A DNA stretch of 64,000 nucleotides from Dialister pneumosintes (GTDB taxonomy: Bacteria; Bacillota; Negativicutes; Veillonellales; Dialisteraceae). The stretch covers positions 721,001-785,000 of the forward strand of contig NZ_CP017037.1 of NCBI RefSeq assembly GCF_001717505.1. The letters run 5' to 3'. Numbering within the stretch: the first letter of the stretch is position 1; each line of letters begins with the position of its first letter. Under the pieces are notes generated by a model. The model saw only the letters and a program-made list of their open reading frames with translations. It ran no database searches and had not been told where the DNA came from. This document shows positions 1 to 10,565 of the stretch, piece by piece. Both the position numbers and the translations under genes were made by a program.

Positions 1-685
1 GATTGCTAAACCATATAATAGCGGCTTTAAAATCTTCAACAGTAAAATCCGGCCACAAAGTAGGTGTAAAGTATAATTCTCCATAAGAAATTTGCCATAA
101 CAAGAAATTAGAAATACGAGATTCTCCACCGGTTCTAATCATTAAATCTACATCATCTGATGAAGAAGGATACAAATGACTACGAATTGTATCTAAATCA
201 ATTTGCTTAGCGGACAATACACCGTTTTCCACTTCTGAAGCTATAGATTGAACCGCTTGTAATATTTCTTGTCTACCGCCATAATTAATAGCTATATTCA
301 GAATTACACCTGTATTTTCTCTAGTTTCTTCTTCACAATCCTTAATATTTTGTTGCAAGCTTTCTGATAAAGCAGAAATATCTCCTACAATATGAAGCTG
401 TACATTATCATTAACTAACGCTCTCAATTCATTCATTAAGTAGTTATTAAACAGCTTCATTAAAAATTGTACTTCTGTATTTGGTCGCTTCCAATTTTCT
501 GTAGAAAAAGCATATAAAGTAATAACTTCAATACCCATTTCTCCTGCTGCCATTACGATATTCCTTACATTGGCAGCTCCGAACTTATGCCCATACGTTC
601 GCACATGACCTCGTTTTTTAGCCCAACGACCATTTCCATCAAGAATGATTGCTACATGCTTCGGACACTTCTTTTTCTCCAACAA
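1..685 (-). CDS. uppS: Isoprenyl transferase (undecaprenyl diphosphate synthase), 3' end cut by window
   Basis: The product condenses isopentenyl diphosphate onto farnesyl diphosphate to make the C55 lipid carrier for peptidoglycan precursors. The N-terminal motif HVAIILDGNGRWAKKRG carries the catalytic Asp. Further family motifs are LYAFSTENWKRP, NIAINYGGR and DLMIRTGGESRISNFLLWQ. About 228 codons are present, so only some 10-25 C-terminal residues are missing. The start is a TTG at 683-685 (a second TTG follows directly) behind an AGGAG-type ribosome-binding site near 692-697. It overlaps the small upstream ORF by about 47 bp and continues the rpsB-tsf-pyrH-frr gene train. Confidence 0.93.
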   Translation of the reverse strand, partial: MLEKKKCPKHVAIILDGNGRWAKKRGHVRTYGHKFGAANVRNIVMAAGEMGIEVITLYAFSTENWKRPNTEVQFLMKLFNNYLMNELRALVNDNVQLHIVGDISALSESLQQNIKDCEEETRENTGVILNIAINYGGRQEILQAVQSIASEVENGVLSAKQIDLDTIRSHLYPSSSDDVDLMIRTGGESRISNFLLWQISYGELYFTPTLWPDFTVEDFKAAIIWFSN

Positions 686-917
686 GGTTGCTCTCCTCAC
701 CATACATTTCTATAATTTTCTTTATAGCTTCTTTTCCATATGCCATTCTTGGCATAATTACTGCATTCTCGCCCATGCGTACTACATATTTAAAATTTCC
801 TTCCAATGCAAAATGACGGCCACAGCTTTCTGAAATAGTCCCCTTAGGAAACTTTTCAGAAAACTGTATCCGCATTTCTTCATTCCATGGAAGCCCAAGT
901 TCCATCTTATTTTTCAT
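639..917 (-). CDS. Small hypothetical protein between frr and uppS (92 aa)
   Basis: I do not recognise this protein. Its ATG shares one base with the frr stop codon (TAATG), which suggests translational coupling to frr. Its 3' end overlaps the uppS start in another frame. It is charged and soluble, with no membrane segment or obvious motif; the C-terminal half contains MPRMAYGKEAIKKIIEMYGE. The placement and tight coupling argue for a real gene, but the overlap with uppS and the lack of a known family leave room for a chance ORF. Confidence 0.55.
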   Translation of the reverse strand: MKNKMELGLPWNEEMRIQFSEKFPKGTISESCGRHFALEGNFKYVVRMGENAVIMPRMAYGKEAIKKIIEMYGEESNLVGEKEVSEACSNHS

Positions 918-1474
918 TATACAGACATTATTTCCTTAATCTTTTTATCAGTTACTTCTTCTACTTCTTTAATTTTCTTATCTGTTAATTTCTGAATATT
1001 TTCTTCTGCCTGTGTAATAATATCTTCAGAAACATCACTCTTCTTAGCTTCTTTCTTCATAAAATCATTACCATCACGACGAATATTACGAATGGCAACC
1101 TTAGCTTCTTCAGATTTTTTATTAACAACTTTTACCAATTCTTTTCTACGTTCTTCTGTTAACTGTGGAATAGCTAAACGAATTAAATTACCGTCATTCA
1201 TTGGAGTAAGTCCTAAATCAGACTGTAAAATCGCTTTTTCAATCGCCTGCAATAAAGACTTGTCCCATGGCTGAATAACAATTAAACGTGCTTGAGGTAC
1301 AGTTACAGATGCCACCTGTGTAATCGGAGTGCTGGAACCATAATAATCTACAAATACACGATCAAGCAAACTTGCGTTAGCTTGTCCGGTACGAACAGAT
1401 GCAAATTCTGTATGTAAAGAACGAATAGACTTATCCATTTTTTCCGTTAATGCTTTTAATTCATTTTCATACAT
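917..1474 (-). CDS. frr: Ribosome recycling factor
   Basis: RRF splits post-termination ribosomes together with EF-G. The 185-aa length is standard. Family signatures are ASVRTGQANASLLDRV near residue 25, DKSLLQAIEKAI in the middle and RRDGNDFMKKEAKKSD towards the C-terminus. The gene starts 5 bp after the pyrH stop codon, in the widely conserved order rpsB-tsf-pyrH-frr. Confidence 0.98.
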   Translation of the reverse strand: MYENELKALTEKMDKSIRSLHTEFASVRTGQANASLLDRVFVDYYGSSTPITQVASVTVPQARLIVIQPWDKSLLQAIEKAILQSDLGLTPMNDGNLIRLAIPQLTEERRKELVKVVNKKSEEAKVAIRNIRRDGNDFMKKEAKKSDVSEDIITQAEENIQKLTDKKIKEVEEVTDKKIKEIMSV

Positions 1475-1479
1475 AATAA

Positions 1480-2253
<774 letters not shown>

Positions 2254-2268
2254 TTATTGAAATCAAAA

Positions 2269-2916
2269 TTAATTATTAATCTGGTTCATAACTTCATCAG
2301 CAAAATTTTCTTGTTTCTTTTCAATACCTTCACCAAGCTGATAGCGAACAAAACGACGAATAGAAATCTTTTCGCCCATCTTTGCAATTGCTTCAAGAAT
2401 AACTTCACTAATAACCTTATCGCCATCCTTAATGAAAGGCTGTTCGAGTAAGCATACTTCTGCAAAATATTTTTCTACACGACCTTCAACCATGCGATCG
2501 ATAATCTTTTCCGGTTTACCTTCATTTAAAGCCTTCTGACGATATACTTCTTTTTCATGTGTAATAACGTCAGCTGGAACTTCTTCACGGCTTACATAAA
2601 GCGGATTAGATGCAGCAATTTGCATTGCAATATCCTTTACTAAAGCATGGAAACCTTCTGTTTGTGCCACGAAATCGGTTTCGCAGTTAACTTCTACGAG
2701 AACGCCGATACGCCCATTCCCATGAATATAAGAACTAACAATACCTTCTGCTGCAATACGCCCAGCTTTCTTTGCGGCTTTGGATAAACCTTTTTCACGA
2801 AGAATATCTACTGCTTTGTCCATATCACCGTTAGCTTCTGCTAATGCTTTTTTGCAATCCATCATACCAACGCCTGTACGTACACGCAGTTCCTTTACCA
2901 TAGCTGCAGTAATCAT
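2269..2916 (-). CDS. tsf: Translation elongation factor Ts, short form
   Basis: EF-Ts is the guanine-nucleotide exchange factor for EF-Tu. The N-terminal UBA-like motif is [22 protein letters not shown], followed by the conserved [28 protein letters not shown] core. At 215 aa it is a compact EF-Ts, clearly shorter than the roughly 280-300 aa form of many bacteria; short forms are known in other lineages. The C-terminal module [29 protein letters not shown] is retained, so this is a family variant rather than a truncation. It follows rpsB by 37 bp. Confidence 0.96.
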   Translation of the reverse strand: MITAAMVKELRVRTGVGMMDCKKALAEANGDMDKAVDILREKGLSKAAKKAGRIAAEGIVSSYIHGNGRIGVLVEVNCETDFVAQTEGFHALVKDIAMQIAASNPLYVSREEVPADVITHEKEVYRQKALNEGKPEKIIDRMVEGRVEKYFAEVCLLEQPFIKDGDKVISEVILEAIAKMGEKISIRRFVRYQLGEGIEKKQENFADEVMNQINN

Positions 2917-2953
2917 TCTATAACCTCCATCATCACTAAAAGGGATTTATATA

Positions 2954-3691
2954 TTATTCCTGTTCTGCTTCTACTTCTTCAGTAGCTACTTCAGCAACTT
3001 CTTCCTGCTGACCCTGACGACCTTCAAGAACTGCATCTGCAATCTTACCGGTCAAGAGTTTTACAGCACGGATAGCATCATCATTTGCCGGAATCGGGAA
3101 ATCAACAACATCCGGATCACAGTTAGTATCAACGGTGGAAATTACCGGAATATTCAACTTATGTGCTTCCTTAACAGCAATTTCTTCCTTCTTGGAGTCA
3201 ATAATGAAAATACAACCCGGTAACTTCTTCATATCCTTGATACCGCCAAGGTTCTTTTCAAGCTTCTGCAATTCACGTTGCATAAGCATTGCTTCTTTCT
3301 TTGTATACTGTTCAACAGTTCCATCTTCAAACATCTTTTCTAACTCTTTAAGACGTGCAATTCTTGTCTGAATAGTACGGAAATTTGTAAGCATACCACC
3401 CAACCAACGTTCATTTACATAGAACATATTACAGCGTTCTGCCTCTTCACGAATAGCATTCTGAGCCTGTTTCTTAGTTCCTACAAATAAAATAGGTTCA
3501 CCCTTAGCTGCTACTTCACGAACAAATTCGTAAGCTTCTTCCACCTTCTGCACGGTTTTCTGTAAATCAATAATATAGATACCGTTACGTTCAGCAAAAA
3601 TAAATCTAGCCATCTTTGGATTCCAACGACGGGTTTGATGACCAAAATGAACGCCTGCTTCTAATAATTGCTTCATGGATACAACTGACAT
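2954..3691 (-). CDS. rpsB: 30S ribosomal protein S2
   Basis: A component of the 30S subunit head/body junction. Family motifs: [20 protein letters not shown] at the N-terminus, [31 protein letters not shown] and [14 protein letters not shown] choose the ATG at 3691 (MSVVSMKQ..., 245 aa), which has an AGGAGGAG ribosome-binding site; the frame is open for 12 more codons upstream. The C-terminus is a Glu/Val-rich acidic tail. It is first in the rpsB-tsf-pyrH-frr-uppS train. Confidence 0.98.
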   Translation of the reverse strand: MSVVSMKQLLEAGVHFGHQTRRWNPKMARFIFAERNGIYIIDLQKTVQKVEEAYEFVREVAAKGEPILFVGTKKQAQNAIREEAERCNMFYVNERWLGGMLTNFRTIQTRIARLKELEKMFEDGTVEQYTKKEAMLMQRELQKLEKNLGGIKDMKKLPGCIFIIDSKKEEIAVKEAHKLNIPVISTVDTNCDPDVVDFPIPANDDAIRAVKLLTGKIADAVLEGRQGQQEEVAEVATEEVEAEQE

Positions 3692-3793
3692 AATAAAAAC
3701 TCCTCCTGTTTTAACTTCTGACTGCATCCTCCTTCATATTCACCTATATGGCACAGATACAAAGTCCGCAGTCATGTATACTCATGCTTTTTT

Positions 3794-3822
3794 ATTTTAG
3801 CAAAAGCAACATTTAAACGCAA
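3794..3822 (-). promoter_or_regulatory. Predicted sigma-A promoter for the rpsB gene train
   Basis: On the minus strand, TTGCGT at 3817-3822 and TAAAAT at 3794-3799 are separated by 17 bp. The leader to the rpsB ATG would be about 95 nt. No other good match was seen between rpsB and the divergent acyltransferase gene. Confidence 0.6.
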
Positions 3823-3931
3823 GATATTTTATATGTAGCTTTTTACTTTTTATTATAATTCTTATCAGGTATACTACTTGATAGATAAACATATTATATA
3901 AAACTCTATCATTTAAGAAAGAAGGATTCTT

Positions 3932-5029
3932 TTGTCAGCTTATTCACCACAAACAACACCGGTAAATCAAAAAAAGAAAAAATTATTACATATTGAATTT
4001 TTACGAATAATTTGTATATGGCTTGTTATGTTTACACATACTGCCACCTCAGGCTTTTCTATCTACATTCCCATGCAGCACTCTATATGGTTTCCTTTAT
4101 ATTTACTGGTTCCTTTTATTGTAAAAATATCCGTGCCTATATTTTTTATGATTTCAGGGGCACTCTTATTACAAAAAGAAGAACCGATTTCTGTAGTTTT
4201 AAAAAAGAGAGTTTGGCGCTTTATACAAGTCCTTTTTATTTTTTCGTTTATTAGTTACCTTTGTGCCTATCGAAATTTAAATTTTATACATTTCATAAAA
4301 TTACTATATACATCTCATCTAGCTACTGCTTATTATTTTTTATATATTTATCTCGGTTTTTTATTAATGCTCCCCATATGGAGGGCGTTAATAAAAAATA
4401 TGACAAATACTCTCTATGTATACTTAATAGCACTTAATTTATTCTTTGTCGGATGTATTCCTATTTTTTCTTTCTTACTCTTCAAAGGTTCCGCTGAAAT
4501 CAATTACTTTATCAATCCATTATTAGCAGTAAGTGAACCCACTTTTTACTTTTTAATAGGGTATTGGATAGAACATTTATTACCGCAAAAAGTATTAACA
4601 AAGAAAAATTTATGCAAATTAGGAATAGCTGCTGCTGCCGGCACTCTGTTGGCAGCTACTATGACTTGGTACCATGGAGTAGTAGCAGGAGGTTTAACAG
4701 AAGACATATCACAACGTTTTTATGATTCTTTCTTATTTTTAAATACATCATTTGTTTATTGTCTGGCACGTTGGTGGTTTTCTACACATACTGTTTCCGA
4801 GAACACACAACATCGACTGATTCTAATAGGAAACCTTTCGTTCGGAGTAATGCTTTTTGAGGAAATCACTCGCAATATTACACGCCCCTTCTTCACCTCG
4901 ATATTACTTCGTTACATACCTCAGCTTCCTTTTATTGACGCAATCATTTGGATCTGTCTCGCTTTTGCTCTAGGACTGGCTATTACCTATCTATTAAAGA
5001 AAATTCCTTATTTTAAACATTTAATTTAA
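3932..5029 (+). CDS. Acyltransferase family 3 membrane protein
   Basis: This is a multi-pass membrane protein of the acyltransferase-3 (OafA/YrhL-like) family, whose members O-acylate cell-surface glycans; the substrate cannot be read from sequence. The N-terminal signature HIEFLRIICIWLVMFTHTATS holds the conserved Arg and His. About ten hydrophobic segments follow over 365 aa. The start is TTG at 3932 with AGAAGGA upstream. It is the only plus-strand protein gene in the left half of the window and looks monocistronic, ending in a bidirectional terminator. Confidence 0.85.
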   Translation: MSAYSPQTTPVNQKKKKLLHIEFLRIICIWLVMFTHTATSGFSIYIPMQHSIWFPLYLLVPFIVKISVPIFFMISGALLLQKEEPISVVLKKRVWRFIQVLFIFSFISYLCAYRNLNFIHFIKLLYTSHLATAYYFLYIYLGFLLMLPIWRALIKNMTNTLYVYLIALNLFFVGCIPIFSFLLFKGSAEINYFINPLLAVSEPTFYFLIGYWIEHLLPQKVLTKKNLCKLGIAAAAGTLLAATMTWYHGVVAGGLTEDISQRFYDSFLFLNTSFVYCLARWWFSTHTVSENTQHRLILIGNLSFGVMLFEEITRNITRPFFTSILLRYIPQLPFIDAIIWICLAFALGLAITYLLKKIPYFKHLI

Positions 5030-5033
5030 TATA

Positions 5034-5066
5034 AAAACAGGTATCTCATATAAAGATACCTGTTTT
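5034..5066. terminator. Bidirectional Rho-independent terminator
   Basis: A perfect 13-bp inverted repeat (AAAACAGGTATCT / AGATACCTGTTTT) with a 7-nt loop and A/T tracts on both sides. It lies between the convergent acyltransferase and YhaN-like genes and can serve both. Confidence 0.85.
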
Positions 5067-5111
5067 CGATTGTTATAAACATTTTTCTATATCTATGATA
5101 CAAAAAGTAAA

Positions 5112-8100
5112 TTATAGATTATTGCTACTTGTATTAAAATCAGTAACTACTTGTCCTGACTGTAATCTAATGAATGCCCCTGTTTGTAATTCTTTTCCTA
5201 CTTCCTGTGCAATCTCCATCGTACGTTTATGACAGGTAAATAAGAAAATTTGTTGTTCTTTCCCTAATTCCATCAAAAAACGTAAAGTTTGACGTTGTCT
5301 ATCTTCATCAAATCGAACAAAAATATCATCCAATACGATAGGTAATGTTTCAACCTGTTTCCCAAATGCCAATGCCATTGCCAAACGTATAGAAAGGTAA
5401 ACTTGATCTCCCGTTCCGGACGACCAAATTCTATCATTCTTTCTATTATGTGTTTTATCAACTAAAACAACGTCATCCCCTTCTTCATTGACTACTAAAG
5501 AGTATTTATTGGCAGTCATAGCTTGCAAAAATTCATTTGCCTGTTTTAATACGGCAGGACGTTTTCCTATTTCATATTTTTTCTGTGCTTGTGCAATTAA
5601 ATAATCTGTATATTTATATTTCATCCAATCACACAACAACATTTGTAAATCACTTATAATTTCTTGCCGTTCTTGTAATTTTTTAGTAATCGACTCATCT
5701 TTAGCTAATCTAAAAATCTCATTTTCTAAAGCTCCCGCCTCTTTTTGCAAAGCAGCTAATTGTATGTCACCTTCTTCAATTTGCACTTTCAGCTGCTCGT
5801 AAGATGTCATCCAAGTATCATATTGTCCGGTTTGCAAAGATGTCCAAAGCTTATGATATTCTTCATCACTTCCTGCATAAAAACGGAGATCCTGTTTAAT
5901 ATTTGCCCAATCTTTTAATAACTGATCATGATGTTCATGAGCCGTAACTCTTTCTGCAAACTCTTCCGCAGTGGTTGCATGTACAAAATCCATAAGTGTT
6001 TGCATTTCTTTCTGACAAGTGTTCCAATCTTTCTCTATTTTTTTCATTTCAGATAAAAATACTTCATGTTGTTTGTTTTTCTCTGAAATACTCTGCCATT
6101 GCAAACTACGATTTCTATTTTCCTCATAAATTCCCGCAATAGTCTCCGGATGTACAGAAAGATTAACTCCTGTTACATTAATAATACAAATAGCACGCTC
6201 TTCAAATACTTGTAGTTGTTTCTTGTTCTTCTCTATCAGCGCATCAATAATTTTCCCTTTACCTTTGGATGCATAGATTTTTTGCCATTCTTCTTGCAAC
6301 TGGCTTAATTTCTCTGCAGGTACAACAGGAAGTTTATTATGTGTTAGCCACTCTTCCCACCGGTTAATTGCTTCTGTTTTCGCTTTCTTTAAAAGCTCAC
6401 CTTCTGCTTTCCATTGATTATGAGTTTCTTCTTGTTGCCTAATAGTTTCTTTTTTCCATGATAAAGCTTGTAAAGAAGCTTGTGTTTGATAAAAAGTACT
6501 TCTCATTTCTTGTAATACATTATGGAACGTCTGTAAATCTTCTTCAGATTCCGGTGCCTCTACCGGTAATTCGTCTACTATATTTTCCCTTTCTCCCGCA
6601 AGAGCAGATTGTGCATTAAGTGCTTTATGTAACTTATTATTTTTCAGTCTGGATATCATAGCATTTATAAATAAGAAAAATATACCTACACCTAAACATC
6701 CTGCTGCAATGTAAAGTGCTATCGTTCCGGAAAATGCCGCAAAAAACGCTCCTATACCAGCCGTAGCTACCATCAATAATACGAACCCCATCCAAAACCA
6801 AATCGTATATTTCTTTTCTGCTTCTTTTCTTAGAATAATTAAATTTTTTGATAAGTTGCTCTCTTCACGAATAAGTTCTTCTAAACGAATTGCATTATTT
6901 TCAAAAGCATTCCACTCTTTTTCATCAGTAATAATACCTTTATCTGTTTGTATATCCGGTAACTCTTCTATATGAGGTTCTCTTTGCTCCCAAAAGTGAA
7001 GCTCATTTTGTCTAATGCTTACCCCTTTAGCTAACAATCTACCATCTTCCCAATTAATGGATTTCCACTCTTCTGATGGATTAAGAGGCTCTCCCCATAA
7101 AGAAAGAGTATATCCTAAGTGACTATGCTCTTTACACCAAGCATCTCTTTGGTGTGATAAATCTTCTCCATCCAAAAGAGTTTGTTTCCATTGTCCTAAA
7201 TCAACATAAAGCTGTTCCAACTCCTGTTCTAAGCCAACCCATGGAATAATCTGCTCTTTTTGCTTTGGTGTATAAGAGTCAATTTTCCCCTGCAATGCTT
7301 CTTTTTGCTCATGAATGACTTTCATTCGTCCCATAAGCTTATTCCATTGTTCTTTTCCATTAGAAGGAAACACTTTGACTTCTTTGCTCAAATCAAGTCC
7401 ACGCTTAATTTCTTTTGCTTTCTTATAGTACTCCCATGCCCCTAAACGCTTTCCAAGTGCACGATAAGTATCCCTCTTATTTTTTAAGTCATTCTTAAGT
7501 GTCTTTAACTGTTCCGTCACTTCCGATTGTCTTTTTTGCAAGACTGCAAATTTCGTTTCTTGTGTAGATAAAAGAGAAATTTCCTGATCCAATTCTCTCT
7601 TTTTCAAAAGAAGCATATTAATTTTTCTTTTTCCTTGTAAAGAAGCAATTAACAAGTCTCCCATTTGTTTTTGCACTACTTCTTTAGCATCATTTAAATG
7701 ATCGCCACCTTGCATCATGAAAAAACGACTTTTTACACTTTCGTCCGTCAATAAACGAGTCCCTTGTAAGTCTTCAAGTCCCACAGCAAATATATGTTCA
7801 TACATAGAACGTGTTAAACCATGCCACCACAACTCCGGCAATTCCTCTGTATATTTTTCATTGGCAGCATCAATAAAACAAGTATCTTTTTCATGTCTAA
7901 AAAGACGATATGTATCTCCATTTGAACGAATAAAAGCCATATTCCCCTTACGGCCTTTCCAATTACCTCTGCTAAAACCGAATAACATATCACGTATAAA
8001 ATGCAGTAAGGTTGTTTTTCCACTTTCATTCTGTCCCATAACCACTACCAATTGATTTTGCGGTGGTTTTATAGACACTTTTTTATAAATTCCATAATCT

Positions 8101-8126
8101 TCCAATTGCAGGTCAGTAATTTTCAT
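5112..8126 (-). CDS. YhaN/Rad50-like AAA ATPase with coiled coils
   Basis: This is an SMC/Rad50-type ATPase that probably works with the neighbouring SbcD/YhaO-like nuclease in DNA end processing. Walker A is VVMGQNESGKTTLL near residue 35. Long coiled coils flank a central hydrophobic pair of segments (FWMGFVLLMVATAG and ALYIAAGCLGVGIFFLF), as in B. subtilis YhaN. The C-terminal ABC signature is IWSSGTGDQVYLS and Walker B is PIVLDDIFVRFDE. I start at ATG 8126 (1004 aa) behind GGAGG; this overlaps the upstream nuclease gene by 14 bp, so the two are coupled. Confidence 0.88.
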   Translation of the reverse strand: MKITDLQLEDYGIYKKVSIKPPQNQLVVVMGQNESGKTTLLHFIRDMLFGFSRGNWKGRKGNMAFIRSNGDTYRLFRHEKDTCFIDAANEKYTEELPELWWHGLTRSMYEHIFAVGLEDLQGTRLLTDESVKSRFFMMQGGDHLNDAKEVVQKQMGDLLIASLQGKRKINMLLLKKRELDQEISLLSTQETKFAVLQKRQSEVTEQLKTLKNDLKNKRDTYRALGKRLGAWEYYKKAKEIKRGLDLSKEVKVFPSNGKEQWNKLMGRMKVIHEQKEALQGKIDSYTPKQKEQIIPWVGLEQELEQLYVDLGQWKQTLLDGEDLSHQRDAWCKEHSHLGYTLSLWGEPLNPSEEWKSINWEDGRLLAKGVSIRQNELHFWEQREPHIEELPDIQTDKGIITDEKEWNAFENNAIRLEELIREESNLSKNLIILRKEAEKKYTIWFWMGFVLLMVATAGIGAFFAAFSGTIALYIAAGCLGVGIFFLFINAMISRLKNNKLHKALNAQSALAGERENIVDELPVEAPESEEDLQTFHNVLQEMRSTFYQTQASLQALSWKKETIRQQEETHNQWKAEGELLKKAKTEAINRWEEWLTHNKLPVVPAEKLSQLQEEWQKIYASKGKGKIIDALIEKNKKQLQVFEERAICIINVTGVNLSVHPETIAGIYEENRNRSLQWQSISEKNKQHEVFLSEMKKIEKDWNTCQKEMQTLMDFVHATTAEEFAERVTAHEHHDQLLKDWANIKQDLRFYAGSDEEYHKLWTSLQTGQYDTWMTSYEQLKVQIEEGDIQLAALQKEAGALENEIFRLAKDESITKKLQERQEIISDLQMLLCDWMKYKYTDYLIAQAQKKYEIGKRPAVLKQANEFLQAMTANKYSLVVNEEGDDVVLVDKTHNRKNDRIWSSGTGDQVYLSIRLAMALAFGKQVETLPIVLDDIFVRFDEDRQRQTLRFLMELGKEQQIFLFTCHKRTMEIAQEVGKELQTGAFIRLQSGQVVTDFNTSSNNL

Positions 8127-9390
8127 CAATGTCCTCCAAAGAAATTCTTTCCGCACCTTCATTCTCTGCACCGGAAAAAGATTCTTTTATCATTTCTTCA
8201 GAAATATAATTCATAAGTTCAGGCATTTTCTTAAATTCTGCTGTTTCTGCAAGAACTTCTTTTAATACTTTTATCTTCTCTATATCCGGTAATTTCGCTA
8301 CTGCATCATAGGAATGCAAATAATCCGCTAATATATCCGGCAATTTTCTTCTTTCTTCTAAATCTAATACAGGTTTAGTCCGATCAATAATTTGACTGAA
8401 ATAAGCAAAAATATATCTAAACTGTTCTTTTGCATTGATAGCCTGTAAAATATATTCTCGTCCTTCTTCCGAGGAAATAATTTTATGAAGAGGGCCTCTT
8501 CCTATCAGTATAAGTCTTACAATATCAGGCCTTTCCGTTAATTCTTTAAAACTTGCCCGCTCTTTTAAAACCAATCCAATAAGTTCTTCTTGATTCTTAA
8601 TCGATGAAATATCTATTGTCATATCCATCCATCGAATAGCATCTGTATCAATAAACTCCATATTCACAGTGCCGAAAGCACCTACATCAACAAAATAGCA
8701 TCCTCTTGCTCCTTGCTCACGACTACTAAGTCCTTGTGTATTCCCGGGATATACTATATAAGGTTTTTCTTTCACAATTTGTTTAGTGTGCACATGTCCT
8801 AATGCCCAATAATCTATACCGGAAGATACAAGATCATCTATTGTACAAGGAGCATATGGACTTTCTGCATTTCCAACTTCAGTATGTAACATACCAATAG
8901 CAAAAACATCATCCGCCTGCTTGTGAAACTCTTTAGCAACATTCTCCTTATTATGCATAGTTTTATAACTTATTCCATATATAGTTGCTACTTTCTCTCC
9001 ATTTATAAGAAGTGGTACAGAGGAAACTTTATCGCTTGCAAAAACATGTACGGATTCCGGTAACGGAATATCCGCCTTCCAAGCATCTTCCGCATCATGA
9101 TTCCCATGCACAATAAAAACTTGAATACCGGCTTGTGCCGCACGATATAATTCTCGTCCAAAAGCCATCTGTGCAGCCAAACTATGATGATTACTATTAT
9201 ATATATCTCCGGATATGAGAATAGCATTGGCTCTCTTTTCCAGTGCTATATCAACTACACGTTCAAAGGCTTTAAATGTAGCTTTACCAATAGCCTCCGT
9301 CCATGGCCCGACTACACCGCTCCGTAACCCCTCAAAAGGTTCTCCTAAGTGAAGATCTGCACAATGGACAAAAGAAAAATGCTTACCCAT
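8113..9390 (-). CDS. YhaO/SbcD-like DNA repair metallophosphoesterase
   Basis: This is a calcineurin-type metallophosphoesterase of the Mre11/SbcD group. Metal-binding motifs appear in order: CADLHLGEPF near residue 10, ISGDIYNSNHH, VHGNHDAED, and ALGHVHTKQI. The start is ATG 9390 (MGKHFSFVHCAD, 425 aa) behind TTAGGAGG; the open frame extends 24 codons further without a better site. It is translationally coupled to the downstream ATPase, the usual nuclease-ATPase arrangement for double-strand-break end processing. Confidence 0.88.
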   Translation of the reverse strand: MGKHFSFVHCADLHLGEPFEGLRSGVVGPWTEAIGKATFKAFERVVDIALEKRANAILISGDIYNSNHHSLAAQMAFGRELYRAAQAGIQVFIVHGNHDAEDAWKADIPLPESVHVFASDKVSSVPLLINGEKVATIYGISYKTMHNKENVAKEFHKQADDVFAIGMLHTEVGNAESPYAPCTIDDLVSSGIDYWALGHVHTKQIVKEKPYIVYPGNTQGLSSREQGARGCYFVDVGAFGTVNMEFIDTDAIRWMDMTIDISSIKNQEELIGLVLKERASFKELTERPDIVRLILIGRGPLHKIISSEEGREYILQAINAKEQFRYIFAYFSQIIDRTKPVLDLEERRKLPDILADYLHSYDAVAKLPDIEKIKVLKEVLAETAEFKKMPELMNYISEEMIKESFSGAENEGAERISLEDIDENY

Positions 9391-9550
9391 ATTTCCTCCT
9401 AAAAATAAAATTTTCTTTATTTTACCACAAACATTATTTCGGAAAGATGATTTTGTTAACATTTCTTAACCAAACTTATAAAATCTTCTTTTAATTTCAT
9501 TATAATAAAAGATTTTCTAACCAATCATATATCCTCTTATTTGATAAATA

Positions 9551-9580
9551 AAAACACCTTTACCTAGGTAAAGGTGTTTT
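9551..9580 (-). terminator. Rho-independent terminator after the alaS operon
   Basis: A perfect 30-bp palindrome (AAAACACCTTTACCT and its complement), immediately after the DUF1292 gene. The outer A/T tracts make it potentially bidirectional. Confidence 0.85.
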
Positions 9581-9583
9581 TAT

Positions 9584-9850
9584 TTACATCTTCTCGTAAA
9601 TAGATGCTACCGCCTCAAACTCGTCATCACTGGGAGCAATATATTCAGTTTCCCCCTGCTCATTGATAATCATTTTTGCAAGGATAATATCCGGTTCTTC
9701 CTCATCATTCATAGAATCAGGAATAGATACTAATACGGCAAAATGTTTTCCGGCAAAAGGAATAACTGCTTCTTCTACAAATTCTCTTTCAAATCCATCC
9801 GGATCGGTAACTACGACCGGAATGGATTCTCTATTTTTTTCATTAGTCAT
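9584..9850 (-). CDS. DUF1292 family protein (88 aa)
   Basis: A small acidic protein of unknown biochemical role. The pattern [20 protein letters not shown], followed by acidic stretches and IIEN-like strands, fits DUF1292 (YrzB-like), which commonly follows ireB and ruvX in Firmicutes. It overlaps the 3' end of ruvX by 8 bp, so it is the last gene of the alaS-ireB-ruvX operon. It is directly followed by a strong terminator. Confidence 0.8.
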   Translation of the reverse strand: MTNEKNRESIPVVVTDPDGFEREFVEEAVIPFAGKHFAVLVSIPDSMNDEEEPDIILAKMIINEQGETEYIAPSDDEFEAVASIYEKM

Positions 9851-10283
9851 TCTGCTGACTCCTTTTTTGTATGCTCAATCGATCCAAATACCCTTGTAAA
9901 ATAACCACCGCTGCCATTTTATCAATAACTTGTTTTCTTTTCTTCCTACTTACATCTGCTGCTATAAGTTCTTTTTCAGCCATGGCAGTAGTTAATCTTT
10001 CGTCCCAAAAATGATATGGAATATCAGGAAAAGCTGCTGCTAATTCTTGTGCAAATTCTTCTGTACGTTCTGCTCTTACACCTTTAGTACCATTCATATT
10101 GTATGGCATCCCCAAAACAAATTCTTCTACTTGATATTGGTTAGTAAGCTCACGAAGACGTGAAAAATCTTTTTCTCTCGTCGTATGACGGATTGTTTCG
10201 AGTCCTTGTGCCGTCCAACCAAATGGATCACTCACTGCAACCCCAATCGTTTGAGATCCTACATCTAATGCCATAATTCTCAT
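9843..10283 (-). CDS. ruvX: RuvX/YqgF putative pre-16S rRNA nuclease
   Basis: An RNase H-like fold nuclease implicated in 16S rRNA 5' maturation and formerly called a Holliday junction resolvase. The N-terminal [20 protein letters not shown] carries the first catalytic Asp. [21 protein letters not shown] and [13 protein letters not shown] follow. At 146 aa it has the usual length. It sits 3 bp after ireB and overlaps the DUF1292 gene. Confidence 0.94.
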   Translation of the reverse strand: MRIMALDVGSQTIGVAVSDPFGWTAQGLETIRHTTREKDFSRLRELTNQYQVEEFVLGMPYNMNGTKGVRAERTEEFAQELAAAFPDIPYHFWDERLTTAMAEKELIAADVSRKKRKQVIDKMAAVVILQGYLDRLSIQKRSQQND

Positions 10284-10286
10284 TGA

Positions 10287-10553
10287 TTACAACTCCCTAT
10301 GTTTAACATAGAAACGAACCATTTCTTCAACCAATTCATCTCGCTCAATGCCGGAAATAATTTTTCTTGCATCATGAAGACTTGTTATATAAGTAGGTTC
10401 ACCTGAAACAAGATATCCTACCAATTGTACTACCGGATTATGTCCCGCTTCTTTAAGGGCGGCAAACACTTCTTCTAAAACCATCGCAGCTTGTCTATTC
10501 TCAACATCATCCTGCTGATTACCAAGTAATATGGTCTTATCTGTTACTGACAT
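10287..10553 (-). CDS. ireB: IreB family regulatory phosphoprotein (DUF965)
   Basis: An 88-aa member of the IreB/YrzL family, known in enterococci as a small substrate of the PASTA kinase IreK that affects cephalosporin resistance. The family pattern is strong: DVENRQAAMVLEEVFAALKE, then NPVVQLVGYLVSGEPTYITS. The N-terminal Thr/Ser residues (SVTDKTILL) are in the region where the phosphorylated threonines lie in homologues. It is located between alaS and ruvX, the standard Firmicute arrangement. Confidence 0.9.
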   Translation of the reverse strand: MSVTDKTILLGNQQDDVENRQAAMVLEEVFAALKEAGHNPVVQLVGYLVSGEPTYITSLHDARKIISGIERDELVEEMVRFYVKHREL

Positions 10554-10565
10554 AAATATCCCTCC

